From JAITWN01 sp050486285 (GTDB taxonomy: Bacteria; Pseudomonadota; Gammaproteobacteria; SZUA-140): a stretch of DNA of 64,000 nucleotides. Location: the NCBI GenBank assembly GCA_050486285.1, contig JBJHCZ010000008.1, positions 62,001 through 126,000 on the forward strand. The letters are read 5' to 3'. The position numbers and the translations under genes are program-made. The notes below the pieces were generated by a model. The model had not been told where the DNA came from and made no database searches. It saw only the letters and a program-made list of their open reading frames with translations. This document shows, one piece after another, positions 13,372 through 20,850 of this stretch (position 1 is the stretch's first letter; every line of letters starts with the position of its first letter).

Positions 13372-13608
13372 TTAGACCTTGACGCCGCGGCCGCGCACGT
13401 CGGACAGCACGCTGTCGATGCCGCGCTTGTCGATGATGCGCAGGCCGTGCGAGCTGACGCGCAGCTTGACCCAGCGGTTCTCGCTGGCGACCCAGAAGCG
13501 GTGCGTCTGCAGGTTCGGCAGGAAGCGGCGCTTCGTCTTGTTGTTCGCATGTGACACGTTGTTGCCGACCATCGGCCCCTTGCCGGTCACCTGACATACT
13601 CTGGACAT
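13372..13608 (-). CDS. rpmB: 50S ribosomal protein bL28
   Basis: A 78-residue protein beginning MSRVCQVTGKGPMVGNNVSH, with FLPNLQTHRFWV and the terminal DVRGRGVKV typical of bL28. It is the first gene of the rpmB-rpmG operon. A GGAG is eight bases upstream of the ATG. Expression should be growth-rate linked like other ribosomal protein genes. Confidence 0.97.
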   Translation of the reverse strand: MSRVCQVTGKGPMVGNNVSHANNKTKRRFLPNLQTHRFWVASENRWVKLRVSSHGLRIIDKRGIDSVLSDVRGRGVKV

Positions 13609-13646
13609 CGCAAGTACTCCAAACCAGTGGAAAATCCGAACGTGAC

Positions 13647-13675
13647 TTTATATCAGATCGTCCCCGCCCCGGCAA
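13647..13675 (-). promoter_or_regulatory. Probable sigma-70 promoter of rpmB-rpmG
   Basis: On the minus strand TTGCCG is followed by a 17-base spacer and TATAAA, about 40 bases upstream of the rpmB start codon. Spacing and the -10 hexamer are near ideal; the -35 matches four of six positions. Confidence 0.6.
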
Positions 13676-13721
13676 GCCCCCCTCAGCCAACCCATTGATA
13701 TCATAAGGGTGCCCGGTGCTC

Positions 13722-13754
13722 GGGGTCAGAGTAGACGAAGTCTACTCTGACCCC
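13722..13754. repeat. GGGGTCAGA-tipped palindrome R1
   Basis: The arms GGGGTCAGAGTAGAC and GTCTACTCTGACCCC are exact inverted repeats around a GAA loop. The same arms with a different loop recur at 45477-45509. It lies between the rpmB promoter region and the 3' end of radC, and may serve as a terminator-like stem for radC. Confidence 0.9.
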
Positions 13755-13758
13755 GTTA

Positions 13759-14433
13759 TTACAGCAGGCCCTGCTCGGCGAAGGAGAGCACGGCGCCGTC
13801 GCCGACGATGAGGTGGTCGAGGACGCGGATGTCGACGAGCTGCAGGGCCTCGCGCAGGCGGCGGGTCAGGCGCAGGTCGGCCTGGCTCGGCTCGGCGATG
13901 CCGGACGGATGGTTGTGGGCGAAGATCAGCGCCGCGGCATTGTGCGCGAGCGCGAGCTTGACGATCTCGCGCGGGTGGACGCTGGCGCCGTCGATGGTGC
14001 CGCGGAAGACCTCGTCGAAGGCGATGACGCGGTGGCGCGTATCGAGAAACAGGCACGCGAAGACCTCGTAGGCGCGGTCGCGCAACTGCGCGGTCAGATA
14101 ATTGCGGGTGTCGGCCGGGTTGCGCAGCGCGTCGCCGCGTTGCAGCGTCTCGCGCAGGTAGCGCCTGACCATCTCGAGCACGGCCTGGAGCTGCGCGTAC
14201 TTCGCGAGCCCGAGTCCCGGGCTGTCGCAGAAGCGGCGGGCGTCGGCATCGAGCAGGCGGCGCAGGCTGCCGTGATCGGCGAGCAGCCGGCGCGCGAGAT
14301 CGACCGCGGTCAGGCCGGGCAGGCCGGTGCGCAGGAAGATCGCGAGCAGCTCGGCATCGGACAGGCTCGCGGGGCCGCGCGCCAGCAGTTTTTCCCGCGG
14401 GCGCTCGTCCGCGGGCCAGTCGGATATGGCCAT
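13759..14433 (-). CDS. radC: RadC family JAB/MPN-domain protein
   Basis: RadC proteins have a C-terminal JAB metalloprotease-like fold; the old DNA repair role is not well supported and the cellular role is uncertain. The helix-hairpin-helix-like N-terminal region (SLSDAELLAIFLRTGLPG) occupies residues 22-45. The JAB metal motif HNHPSG with the downstream D is near residue 173, and EVFRGTIDGASVHPREIVK is conserved. Length 224. It is divergent from coaBC, as in E. coli and Pseudomonas. Confidence 0.93.
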   Translation of the reverse strand: MAISDWPADERPREKLLARGPASLSDAELLAIFLRTGLPGLTAVDLARRLLADHGSLRRLLDADARRFCDSPGLGLAKYAQLQAVLEMVRRYLRETLQRGDALRNPADTRNYLTAQLRDRAYEVFACLFLDTRHRVIAFDEVFRGTIDGASVHPREIVKLALAHNAAALIFAHNHPSGIAEPSQADLRLTRRLREALQLVDIRVLDHLIVGDGAVLSFAEQGLL

Positions 14434-14588
14434 GTCGACACTCCCTGTCGTTGGTGAGGGGTCACAGGCACGCTATATATGATGCCGAGTCGCCGCGTGC
14501 TCCGGCCGCGTATGTTATCTTATGGAGTCCGGGATCCTTCCCGCGACGTCCCTGACCATGACCCGCGATCCAGCATAATCGAGCCCCG

Positions 14589-15791
14589 ATGAGTCTCGCA
14601 AACCGCAACATCCTGCTCGGCGTGACCGGCAGCATCGCCGCGTACAAGTCCGCGGAGCTCGTCCGCCGCCTGCGCGACGCCGGCGCGGCCGTTGAGGTCG
14701 TCCTGACGCGCGCCGGCGCCGAATTCATCACCCCGCTGACGCTGCAGGCGCTGTCGGGTCGGCCGGTCCATACCCGTCATCTCGATCCGGACGCCGAGGC
14801 CGCGTTCGGACATATCGACCTCGCCAGATGGGCCGACCTCGTATTGATCGCACCGGCCTCGGCGAATTGCCTCGCAAAACTCGCCCACGGCATCGCCGAC
14901 GACCTGCTGACCACGCTGTGTCTCGCCAGCGATGCCCCGCTCGCGGTCGCGCCGGCGATGAACCACCAGATGTGGGCGCACCCGGCGACGCAGGCGAATC
15001 TCGCATTATTGAAGCAGCGCGGCGTGCAGGTGTTCGGTCCCGGCGTCGGCGATCAGGCCTGCGGCGAGACCGGCCCCGGCCGCATGCTCGAGCCCGACGA
15101 GATCTGCGCGCTCGCCGGCGCGCTGTTCGAGAACGGCCGGCTCGAAGGCCGCAGCCTGGTGATCACCGCCGGCCCGACCCGCGAGGCGATCGACCCGGTG
15201 CGCTATGTCACGAACCGCAGCTCCGGCAAGATGGGTTACGCGCTCGCGAACGCCGCCGCCGAGGCCGGCGCGCGCGTCACGCTGGTCAGCGGGCCGGTCG
15301 ATCTGCCGTTGCATGCCGGTATCGAGCGCGTCGCAGTCGAGGACGCGCGGCAGATGCATGACGCGGTGATGTCTGCATGCGCGGGCGCCGACCTCTTCAT
15401 CGCCGCCGCCGCGGTCGCCGACTACCGGCCCGCGCAGATCGCGGACGCAAAGATCAAGAAGCGCGCGGACACGATGACCCTCGCGCTCGAACGCACGCCG
15501 GACATCCTCGCCGCGGTGGCCGCGCGTGCGGACGCGCCGTTCACGGTCGGCTTCGCCGCCGAGACCGAGGCGCTCGATGACCACGCGCGCGCGAAGCTGC
15601 GCGACAAGGGCATCGACCTGATCGTCGGCAATCTTGTCGGTCGCCCCGGCACCGGCTTCGACAGCGACGACAACGAGGTCACGGTGTACTGGACCGGCGG
15701 CAGCGAACCGATCCCGCGCATGTCGAAGGACCGCCTCGCGCGGCGGCTGATCGATCTGATCGCGGACCGATATTCGGCGAGCAGGCAGTAA
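14589..15791 (+). CDS. coaBC: Bifunctional phosphopantothenoylcysteine decarboxylase / phosphopantothenate--cysteine ligase
   Basis: Performs two successive steps of coenzyme A synthesis. The N-terminal FMN decarboxylase CoaC has GVTGSIAAYK, the catalytic histidine in FGHIDLARWAD, the PAMNHQMW substrate clamp and an ACGETGPGRM cysteine flap. The C-terminal CoaB ligase starts near residue 190 with ITAGPTREAIDPVRY and RSSGKMG and contains ADYRP and KIKK. Length 400. It heads the conserved coaBC-dut-algC-argB order. A structured repeat separates it from dut. Confidence 0.96.
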   Translation: MSLANRNILLGVTGSIAAYKSAELVRRLRDAGAAVEVVLTRAGAEFITPLTLQALSGRPVHTRHLDPDAEAAFGHIDLARWADLVLIAPASANCLAKLAHGIADDLLTTLCLASDAPLAVAPAMNHQMWAHPATQANLALLKQRGVQVFGPGVGDQACGETGPGRMLEPDEICALAGALFENGRLEGRSLVITAGPTREAIDPVRYVTNRSSGKMGYALANAAAEAGARVTLVSGPVDLPLHAGIERVAVEDARQMHDAVMSACAGADLFIAAAAVADYRPAQIADAKIKKRADTMTLALERTPDILAAVAARADAPFTVGFAAETEALDDHARAKLRDKGIDLIVGNLVGRPGTGFDSDDNEVTVYWTGGSEPIPRMSKDRLARRLIDLIADRYSASRQ

Positions 15792-15890
15792 TCCCCCCTT
15801 CGCTGGCGAAGGGGGCAGGGGGGATGCGAGCGAAGCTTCAGCAGCCGCATCCCCCGACCCCGCTTCTGAAGAAGGGGGGAATGATAGCCC
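15792..15890. repeat. Structured intergenic repeat between coaBC and dut
   Basis: Two stems are visible: CCCCCTTCGC-TG-GCGAAGGGGG at 15794-15815, and GGGGGATGCG pairing with CGCATCCCCC at about 15819-15855. A further CCCCGCTTCTGAAGAAGGGGG follows. The C/G-block ends with variable interior look like a REP-type palindromic element, distinct from the GGGGTCAGA family. It replaces a normal intergenic spacer. Confidence 0.75.
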
Positions 15891-15910
15891 ATGATTCAGG
15901 AGACCCCCCG

Positions 15911-16366
15911 ATGCAGCGGGTACAGCTGAAGATCATCGACCCCCGGCTCGGCGACGCGATCCCGCTGCCGGACTACGCGACCGCCGGTTCGGCCGGGCTC
16001 GACTTGCGCGCGTGCCTCGATGCGCCGCTCGAGATCAGGCCCGGCGAGACGCAGCTGATTCCGACCGGGCTCGCGATCCACATCGGTGACCCCGCGCTCG
16101 CCGCGGTGTTGCTGCCGCGCTCCGGCCTCGGCCACAAGCACGGCATCGTACTCGGCAACCTCGTCGGCCTGATCGACTCCGACTACCAGGGCCAGGTCTT
16201 CGTGTCGTGCTGGAACCGCGGCAAGGAGCCGTTCACGATTGCGGTCGGCGAGCGCATCGCGCAGATGATGTTCGTGCCGGTTGCGCAGGTCGGCTTCGAT
16301 GTCGTCGACGAGTTCAGCGCGAGCGAGCGCGGTGCCGGCGGCTTCGGGCACTCGGGGCGGCATTGA
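15911..16366 (+). CDS. dut: Deoxyuridine 5'-triphosphate nucleotidohydrolase (dUTPase)
   Basis: Hydrolyses dUTP to dUMP, keeping uracil out of DNA and feeding dTMP synthesis. All five trimeric dUTPase motifs are present: AGSAGLDLRA, PRSGLGHKHGI, GLIDSDYQGQ, GERIAQMMF, and the C-terminal ASERGAGGFGHSG. Length 151. The frame is open upstream through the repeat, but ATG 15911 gives the normal family start MQRVQLKIIDPRLG. Confidence 0.96.
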   Translation: MQRVQLKIIDPRLGDAIPLPDYATAGSAGLDLRACLDAPLEIRPGETQLIPTGLAIHIGDPALAAVLLPRSGLGHKHGIVLGNLVGLIDSDYQGQVFVSCWNRGKEPFTIAVGERIAQMMFVPVAQVGFDVVDEFSASERGAGGFGHSGRH

Positions 16367-16367
16367 G

Positions 16368-17747
16368 GTGATCTCCCCCGACATCTTCAAGGCCTACGAT
16401 ATCCGCGGCATCGTCGGCCGCACGCTGACCGCTAACAGCGTTCGCGCGATCGGCCACGCGATCGGCACCGATGCGCATGAGCACGGCCTCAAAGCGATCG
16501 TGCTCGGCCGCGACGGTCGCCTGTCCGGCCCGGAATTCGTCGAATCGCTCGGCGCCGGTATCCGCGCCGCCGGGATCGACGTCATCGACGCCGGCCGCAT
16601 CCCGACGCCGCTGCTCTATTACGCCGCGCATGAACTCGGCGGCGGTTCCGGCGTCATGGTCACCGGCAGCCACAACCCGCCTGACTACAACGGCTTCAAG
16701 ATCATGCTCGGCGGCGTGACGCTCTCCGGCGCGCGCATCCAGCGCCTGCGCGAGCGCATCGAGCGCGGCGAGCTGCATCAGGCAGCGAGGCCCGGCGCGC
16801 GCAGTGAGGTCGGCGTCATCGACGACTATCTCGCGCGCGTCGCCGTCGACGTCGAACCGGCGCGCGCGCTGAAGGTCGTCGTCGACTGCGGCAGCGGCGT
16901 CGCCGGCGATGTCGCGCCGCGTCTGCTGCGGATGCTCGGCTGCGAGGTCACCGAACTCTATTGCGAGGTCGACGGCACGTTCCCGCACCATCACCCGGAC
17001 CCGAGCCAGCCCGAGAACCTCAAAGACCTGATCGCGGAGGTCAGGCGGCAACAGGCCGACGTCGGACTCGCGTTCGACGGCGACGGCGACCGCATCGGCG
17101 TCATCGACCCCGACGGCCGCATCATCTGGCCCGATCGCCAGATGATGCTGTATGCCGCCGACGTGCTCGCGGAGCATCCCGGCGCGCCGATCATTTTTGA
17201 TGTCAAATGCTCGCGCCACCTCGCGCGCGTGATCCGTGAACACGGTGGCGAGCCGGTGATGGCGCGCACCGGCCATTCGCTGATCAAGGCGAAACTGAAG
17301 GAACTCGACGCGCCGCTCGCCGGCGAGATGAGCGGGCATATCTTCTTCCGCGACCGCTGGTACGGCTTCGACGACGCCCTCTATGCCGCCGCCCGGCTCA
17401 TCGCGATCCTCGCCCGCGACCCGCGCCCGCCGGCCGCGGTGTTCACCGCGCTGCCGGACGCGGTCTCGACTCCCGAGCTGCGCGTCGATTTCGCGCGCGA
17501 GGGCGAGAACCACGCCTTCATGGACCGCTTCCTCGCCAATCCGCGCATCGACGGCGCGCGCGTCATCACCATCGACGGCCTGCGCGCCGAGTTCGCCGAC
17601 GGCTGGGGCCTGGTGCGCGCGTCGAACACGACCCCGTCACTGATCCTGCGTTTCGAGGCCGACGACGCCGACGCGCTCGAGCGCATCAAGGCCACCTTCC
17701 GGCAGGCCCTGCGCGCGATCGAGCCGGGGCTATCGTTGCCGTTCTGA
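16368..17747 (+). CDS. algC: Phosphomannomutase/phosphoglucomutase AlgC
   Basis: Interconverts hexose 1- and 6-phosphates for LPS and exopolysaccharide precursors. Seen are FKAYDIRGIVG at the start, the phosphoserine loop VTGSHNPPDYNGFK near residue 99, the magnesium loop FDGDGDRIGV near 237, the sugar-recognition GEMSGH near 319, and the phosphate-binding RASNTTPSLILRFE near the C-terminus. Length 459 is close to Pseudomonas AlgC. The GTG at 16368 was chosen because it starts at the family N-terminus one base after the dut stop. Confidence 0.93.
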   Translation: MISPDIFKAYDIRGIVGRTLTANSVRAIGHAIGTDAHEHGLKAIVLGRDGRLSGPEFVESLGAGIRAAGIDVIDAGRIPTPLLYYAAHELGGGSGVMVTGSHNPPDYNGFKIMLGGVTLSGARIQRLRERIERGELHQAARPGARSEVGVIDDYLARVAVDVEPARALKVVVDCGSGVAGDVAPRLLRMLGCEVTELYCEVDGTFPHHHPDPSQPENLKDLIAEVRRQQADVGLAFDGDGDRIGVIDPDGRIIWPDRQMMLYAADVLAEHPGAPIIFDVKCSRHLARVIREHGGEPVMARTGHSLIKAKLKELDAPLAGEMSGHIFFRDRWYGFDDALYAAARLIAILARDPRPPAAVFTALPDAVSTPELRVDFAREGENHAFMDRFLANPRIDGARVITIDGLRAEFADGWGLVRASNTTPSLILRFEADDADALERIKATFRQALRAIEPGLSLPF

Positions 17748-17778
17748 GGGCGGCGGGTATACTGACGGGGTCGGGTAT

Positions 17779-17879
17779 GGGGTCGGATTCAATTGCCGTT
17801 GCAGCTTGGGGTCAGATTCAATTGCCGCCACCTTCAGTTAGACTCCTGCAGCGCCCGGCCGGCAATTGAGTCTGACCCC
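17779..17879. repeat. GGGGTCAGA-tipped palindrome R2 with duplicated left arm, in argB leader
   Basis: Left arms GGGGTCGGATTCAATTGCCG (17779-17798) and GGGGTCAGATTCAATTGCCG (17808-17827) are tandem copies. The right arm CGGCAATTGAGTCTGACCCC (17860-17879) pairs with the inner copy at 19 of 20 positions. It ends 14 bases before the argB start, so it lies in the argB leader or forms it. Confidence 0.9.
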
Positions 17880-17893
17880 ATAGGATCGACCTC

Positions 17894-18787
17894 ATGACCC
17901 TGAACAAGAACACCGCGATGAACATCGCCCGCGTCCTCACCGAGGCGCTGCCCTACATCCGCCGCTTCGCCGGCAAGACCATCGTCATCAAGTACGGCGG
18001 CAATGCGATGATCGACGAGGCGCTGAAGAGCGGCTTCGCGCGTGATGTCGTGCTGATGAAGCTGGTCGGCATGAACCCGGTCGTCGTCCACGGCGGCGGG
18101 CCGCAGATCGGCAAGGTGCTCGAGCGCATCGGCAAGCGGAGCGAGTTCATCGACGGCATCCGCGTCACCGACAGTGAGACCATGGACGTCGTCGAGATGG
18201 TGCTCGGCGGCCTCGTCAACAAGGAGATCGTCACGCTGATCAACAAGCACGGCGGCCAGGCCGTCGGCTTGAGCGGCAAGGACGGCCCGCTGATCAAGGC
18301 GCGCAAGCTCAACGTCACCCGCAAGTCGCCGGAGACCGAGGTCGACGAGATCATCGACATCGGCCATGTCGGCGAGGTCGCTAGCGTCAACGCCGCCATC
18401 ATCAACATGCTGGTCGGCGGCGATTTCATCCCGGTCATCGCGCCGATCGGCGTCGGCGATGACGGCCAGTCCTACAACATCAATGCCGACCTCGTCGCCG
18501 GCAAGGTCGCCGAGGTGCTCAAGGCCGAGAAGCTGATCCTGCTGACCAACACTGCCGGCGTGCTCGACAAACAGGGCGAGGTCATCACCGGCCTCACCGT
18601 CGCCGACGTCGACCGGCTGATCAAGGACGGCACGATCCACGGCGGCATGCTGCCGAAGGTACGCTGCGCGCTCGACGCGGTGCAGGGCGGCGTACGCAGC
18701 TCGCACATCATCGACGGCCGCGTAGAGCACGCGGTGCTGCTCGAGGTGTTCACCGATGAAGGCGTCGGTTCGCTGATCCGGCGTTGA
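17894..18787 (+). CDS. argB: Acetylglutamate kinase
   Basis: Phosphorylates N-acetylglutamate, the second step of arginine synthesis. Motifs: VIKYGGNAM (ATP binding, near residue 30), VVHGGGPQIG, GLSGKDGPLIKARK, and NTAGVLDKQGEVI with the catalytic lysine region. Length 297. The long N-terminal helix (MNIARVLTEALPYIRRF) is the feature linked to hexameric, arginine-inhibited enzymes. The 5' leader is occupied by a palindromic repeat. Confidence 0.96.
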   Translation: MTLNKNTAMNIARVLTEALPYIRRFAGKTIVIKYGGNAMIDEALKSGFARDVVLMKLVGMNPVVVHGGGPQIGKVLERIGKRSEFIDGIRVTDSETMDVVEMVLGGLVNKEIVTLINKHGGQAVGLSGKDGPLIKARKLNVTRKSPETEVDEIIDIGHVGEVASVNAAIINMLVGGDFIPVIAPIGVGDDGQSYNINADLVAGKVAEVLKAEKLILLTNTAGVLDKQGEVITGLTVADVDRLIKDGTIHGGMLPKVRCALDAVQGGVRSSHIIDGRVEHAVLLEVFTDEGVGSLIRR

Positions 18788-18942
18788 CGGGCGAGCCTTC
18801 GAGCGAACATCTCACCGCGCGTTTTGCCGCTCGGACGCGCGTTCGAGCCTCGGCCCGCTTCCCGATCAAGACCCTGGCCCGGTGACGCGCCATCGACTGG
18901 CTCAATCATCTCGTCCTGTTCGTCGTCGCGCTGGTCGCGAAC

Positions 18943-19647
18943 ATGCTGTCCGCGCTCGCCGGCGGCGGCGCGGGGCTGCTGCAACTGCCGGCGCTGATCT
19001 TCCTCGGCCTCCCGTTCGCGATCGCGCTCGCAACCCACAAGGTTGCGAGCGTCGCGCTCGGCGTCGGCGCGACGCTGCGCTATCTGCGCGGCGGCGGCCT
19101 GACCTGGCGCTTCTCGCTGTTCATCCTCGCCTGCGGCCTGCCCGGCGTCGTCATCGGCGCGAGCGTGATCCTGCATGTGCCCGAGCGCATTGCCGAGGTC
19201 ACGCTCGGCATGCTGACCATCGGCCTTGGCGTCTATTCGTGGCTGCGGCCCGATCTCGGCCTCGTCCGCCGGGAAGTCGCCCGCGACTTCCGGCGCCATC
19301 TCATCGGCGGCCTCGTGCTGGGCTTCATCGGCATCGTCAACGGCTCGCTGACCTCGGGCAGCGGCCTGTTCGTCACACTGTGGCTGGTGCGCTGGTTCGG
19401 CCTCGAGTACAAGCACGCGGTTGCGTATACGCTGGTGCTGGTCGGCGTGTTCTGGAACGGCGCCGGCGCGTTGACCCTCGGCGTGCAGGGCACGATCCAG
19501 TGGGACTGGCTGCCCGCGCTGCTGCTCGGCTCCCTGATCGGCGGCTACCTCGGCGCCCACCTCGCCGTCATCAAGGGCAACCGCGTCATCAAGCGCGTCT
19601 TTGAAATCGTCACCGTCCTCGTCGGCCTGAAACTGATCGCAGGCTAG
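18943..19647 (+). CDS. TauE/SafE-family membrane permease (start uncertain)
   Basis: Predicted inner-membrane exporter or permease of the TauE/SafE (DUF81) family; substrates of this family are anions such as sulfite or organic acids but cannot be assigned here. Two repeated halves carry glycine-rich first helices (LSALAGGGAGLLQLPALIFLGLP and GGLVLGFIGIVNGSLTSGSGLF), with about seven or eight membrane segments. The first in-frame ATG at 18943 cuts into helix 1. The codons before it (18886-18942) still read as hydrophobic sequence but contain no ATG, GTG or TTG before a TGA at 18883. Length from 18943 is 234. Confidence 0.75.
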   Translation: MLSALAGGGAGLLQLPALIFLGLPFAIALATHKVASVALGVGATLRYLRGGGLTWRFSLFILACGLPGVVIGASVILHVPERIAEVTLGMLTIGLGVYSWLRPDLGLVRREVARDFRRHLIGGLVLGFIGIVNGSLTSGSGLFVTLWLVRWFGLEYKHAVAYTLVLVGVFWNGAGALTLGVQGTIQWDWLPALLLGSLIGGYLGAHLAVIKGNRVIKRVFEIVTVLVGLKLIAG

Positions 19648-19869
19648 GGTCGGACCATGGCAAGTCATTGTTATAATGGTGTTTCACGCTGAAAATCGGC
19701 TAGAAAACAGGCCTCGGAGCGTGATTTCGGGGGCAAAATGAAGCCATGAACCGTGTGTCGCCTCACTGGATAGGCGATTTCGACCCTGAAAATGGGCGGG
19801 GAGGGTAATTATAGGGTCATTTTTTAGACTGGATTGCAACGGATACAAGAGGTTGCCGTGGTCCGACCC
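19647..19869. repeat. Long 223-bp inverted-repeat element (GGGTCGGACC tips)
   Basis: The ends GGGTCGGACCATGGCAA (19647-19663) and TTGCCGTGGTCCGACCC (19853-19869) are inverted repeats with one mismatch. The interior is AT-richer than its surroundings and has its own small stems (CACGCT with AGCGTG; CGCCT-CACTGGAT-AGGCG). There is no coding sequence. It fills most of the gap between the permease and the next gene. It resembles a MITE or a long member of the GGGGTC palindrome family. Confidence 0.7.
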
Positions 19870-19940
19870 GCATAATCACTGTAACTGCGATAGAATTAAT
19901 ACAGTCGTCGATAACAGGCAGAAACCCCGGGAGGTGCGTC

Positions 19941-20600
19941 ATGCGACCGAGTCGATTCATCTGGTTACTGCTTCTGCTGCCTCTGGTCCAGGCCCTCCCC
20001 GCACTCGCCAGCGACCCCGACCCCGAACTCACCGAAGCCCGCGAGGTCTTCCTCCTCGCCGTCGACGGTGACCGTCGCGCGGTGCGCGACGCGACCCAGC
20101 GCTTTCGCTCGCTGAGCCGCGCGCATCCGCGTGAGCCGGTGTATCTGGCCTATCTCGGCGCGAGCACGACGCTGCAGGGCAGGGACGCGTCGAACAACCT
20201 CGACAAGCGCCGCCTGACCGACGATGGCCTGCGCGATATCGACCGCGCGCTCGACCTGCTGTCGAAGGGCGCGGATCGTGCATCCCCGCGCTACCTCGAC
20301 ACGCTGCTGGTCGCGGCGAATTCCTTTATTCATGTCCCGTCGTTCTTCAACCGCCATGACCAGGGCCGGCAGTTGCTGGATGAGATCCTCGCCCATCCGA
20401 CCTTCGACGCGATGGCGCCCGGCTTTCAGGCGGCAACCTATCTGGCCGCGGCGCTGGTGGCGCAGGGGGAGCGCGACGATGAGGCGTACCGGCGTTATCT
20501 GGATCTGACGGTCGCCGCCGATCCGGAAGGCCGCAACGGCCGCTTCGCGAGCGAAATCCTCGAGGAGCTTTCACGCTCCGATGCGGAACTCGAGCGCTGA
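19941..20600 (+). CDS. Exported hypothetical protein with helical-repeat character
   Basis: Function not recognised. A clear signal peptide (MRPSRFIWLLLLLPLVQALPALASD, cleavage after ALA-S) predicts export. The remaining 195 residues are almost all helical with TPR-like spacing, for example EPVYLAYLGASTTLQGR, LRDIDRALDLLSKGAD, FQAATYLAAALVAQGERDDEAYRRYLDLTVA. ATG 19941 has GGGAGG 6-8 bases upstream. It may be a periplasmic scaffold protein. It stands alone between the repeat element and a minus-strand gene. Confidence 0.7.
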   Translation: MRPSRFIWLLLLLPLVQALPALASDPDPELTEAREVFLLAVDGDRRAVRDATQRFRSLSRAHPREPVYLAYLGASTTLQGRDASNNLDKRRLTDDGLRDIDRALDLLSKGADRASPRYLDTLLVAANSFIHVPSFFNRHDQGRQLLDEILAHPTFDAMAPGFQAATYLAAALVAQGERDDEAYRRYLDLTVAADPEGRNGRFASEILEELSRSDAELER

Positions 20601-20669
20601 CCGTCTGCAAGGCCCGGGCATTGATCGGCAGCGATGCCGGAGATTTCACCCGCACCCGATCCGTTTGGA

Positions 20670-20801
20670 TCACCTTCCGAAGATTGCCCCCACCAGCGCG
20701 ATGAACCCGCTGACCACGATCAGCCCGACCAGCAGCACGAACACCAGCAGCATCAGCCCGATCAGGCTCGCAAAGGGATTGTCCGGCTCCTTCCCGCTCA
20801 T
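20670..20801 (-). CDS. Small single-pass membrane protein, 43 residues
   Basis: Reads MSGKEPDNPFASLIGLMLLV then a continuous hydrophobic stretch ending ALVGAIFGR. This gives a short polar N-terminus (9 residues), one long membrane span of about 28 residues and a basic end. The codon choice is GC-rich and coding-like, but no good ribosome site is seen. It is convergent with the exported protein gene and could be a membrane microprotein. No family recognised. Confidence 0.45.
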   Translation of the reverse strand: MSGKEPDNPFASLIGLMLLVFVLLVGLIVVSGFIALVGAIFGR

Positions 20802-20850
20802 CAGACGGAATCAACTCGGTGATCTGTTCGGGAAGTGATCCATTGACTCA

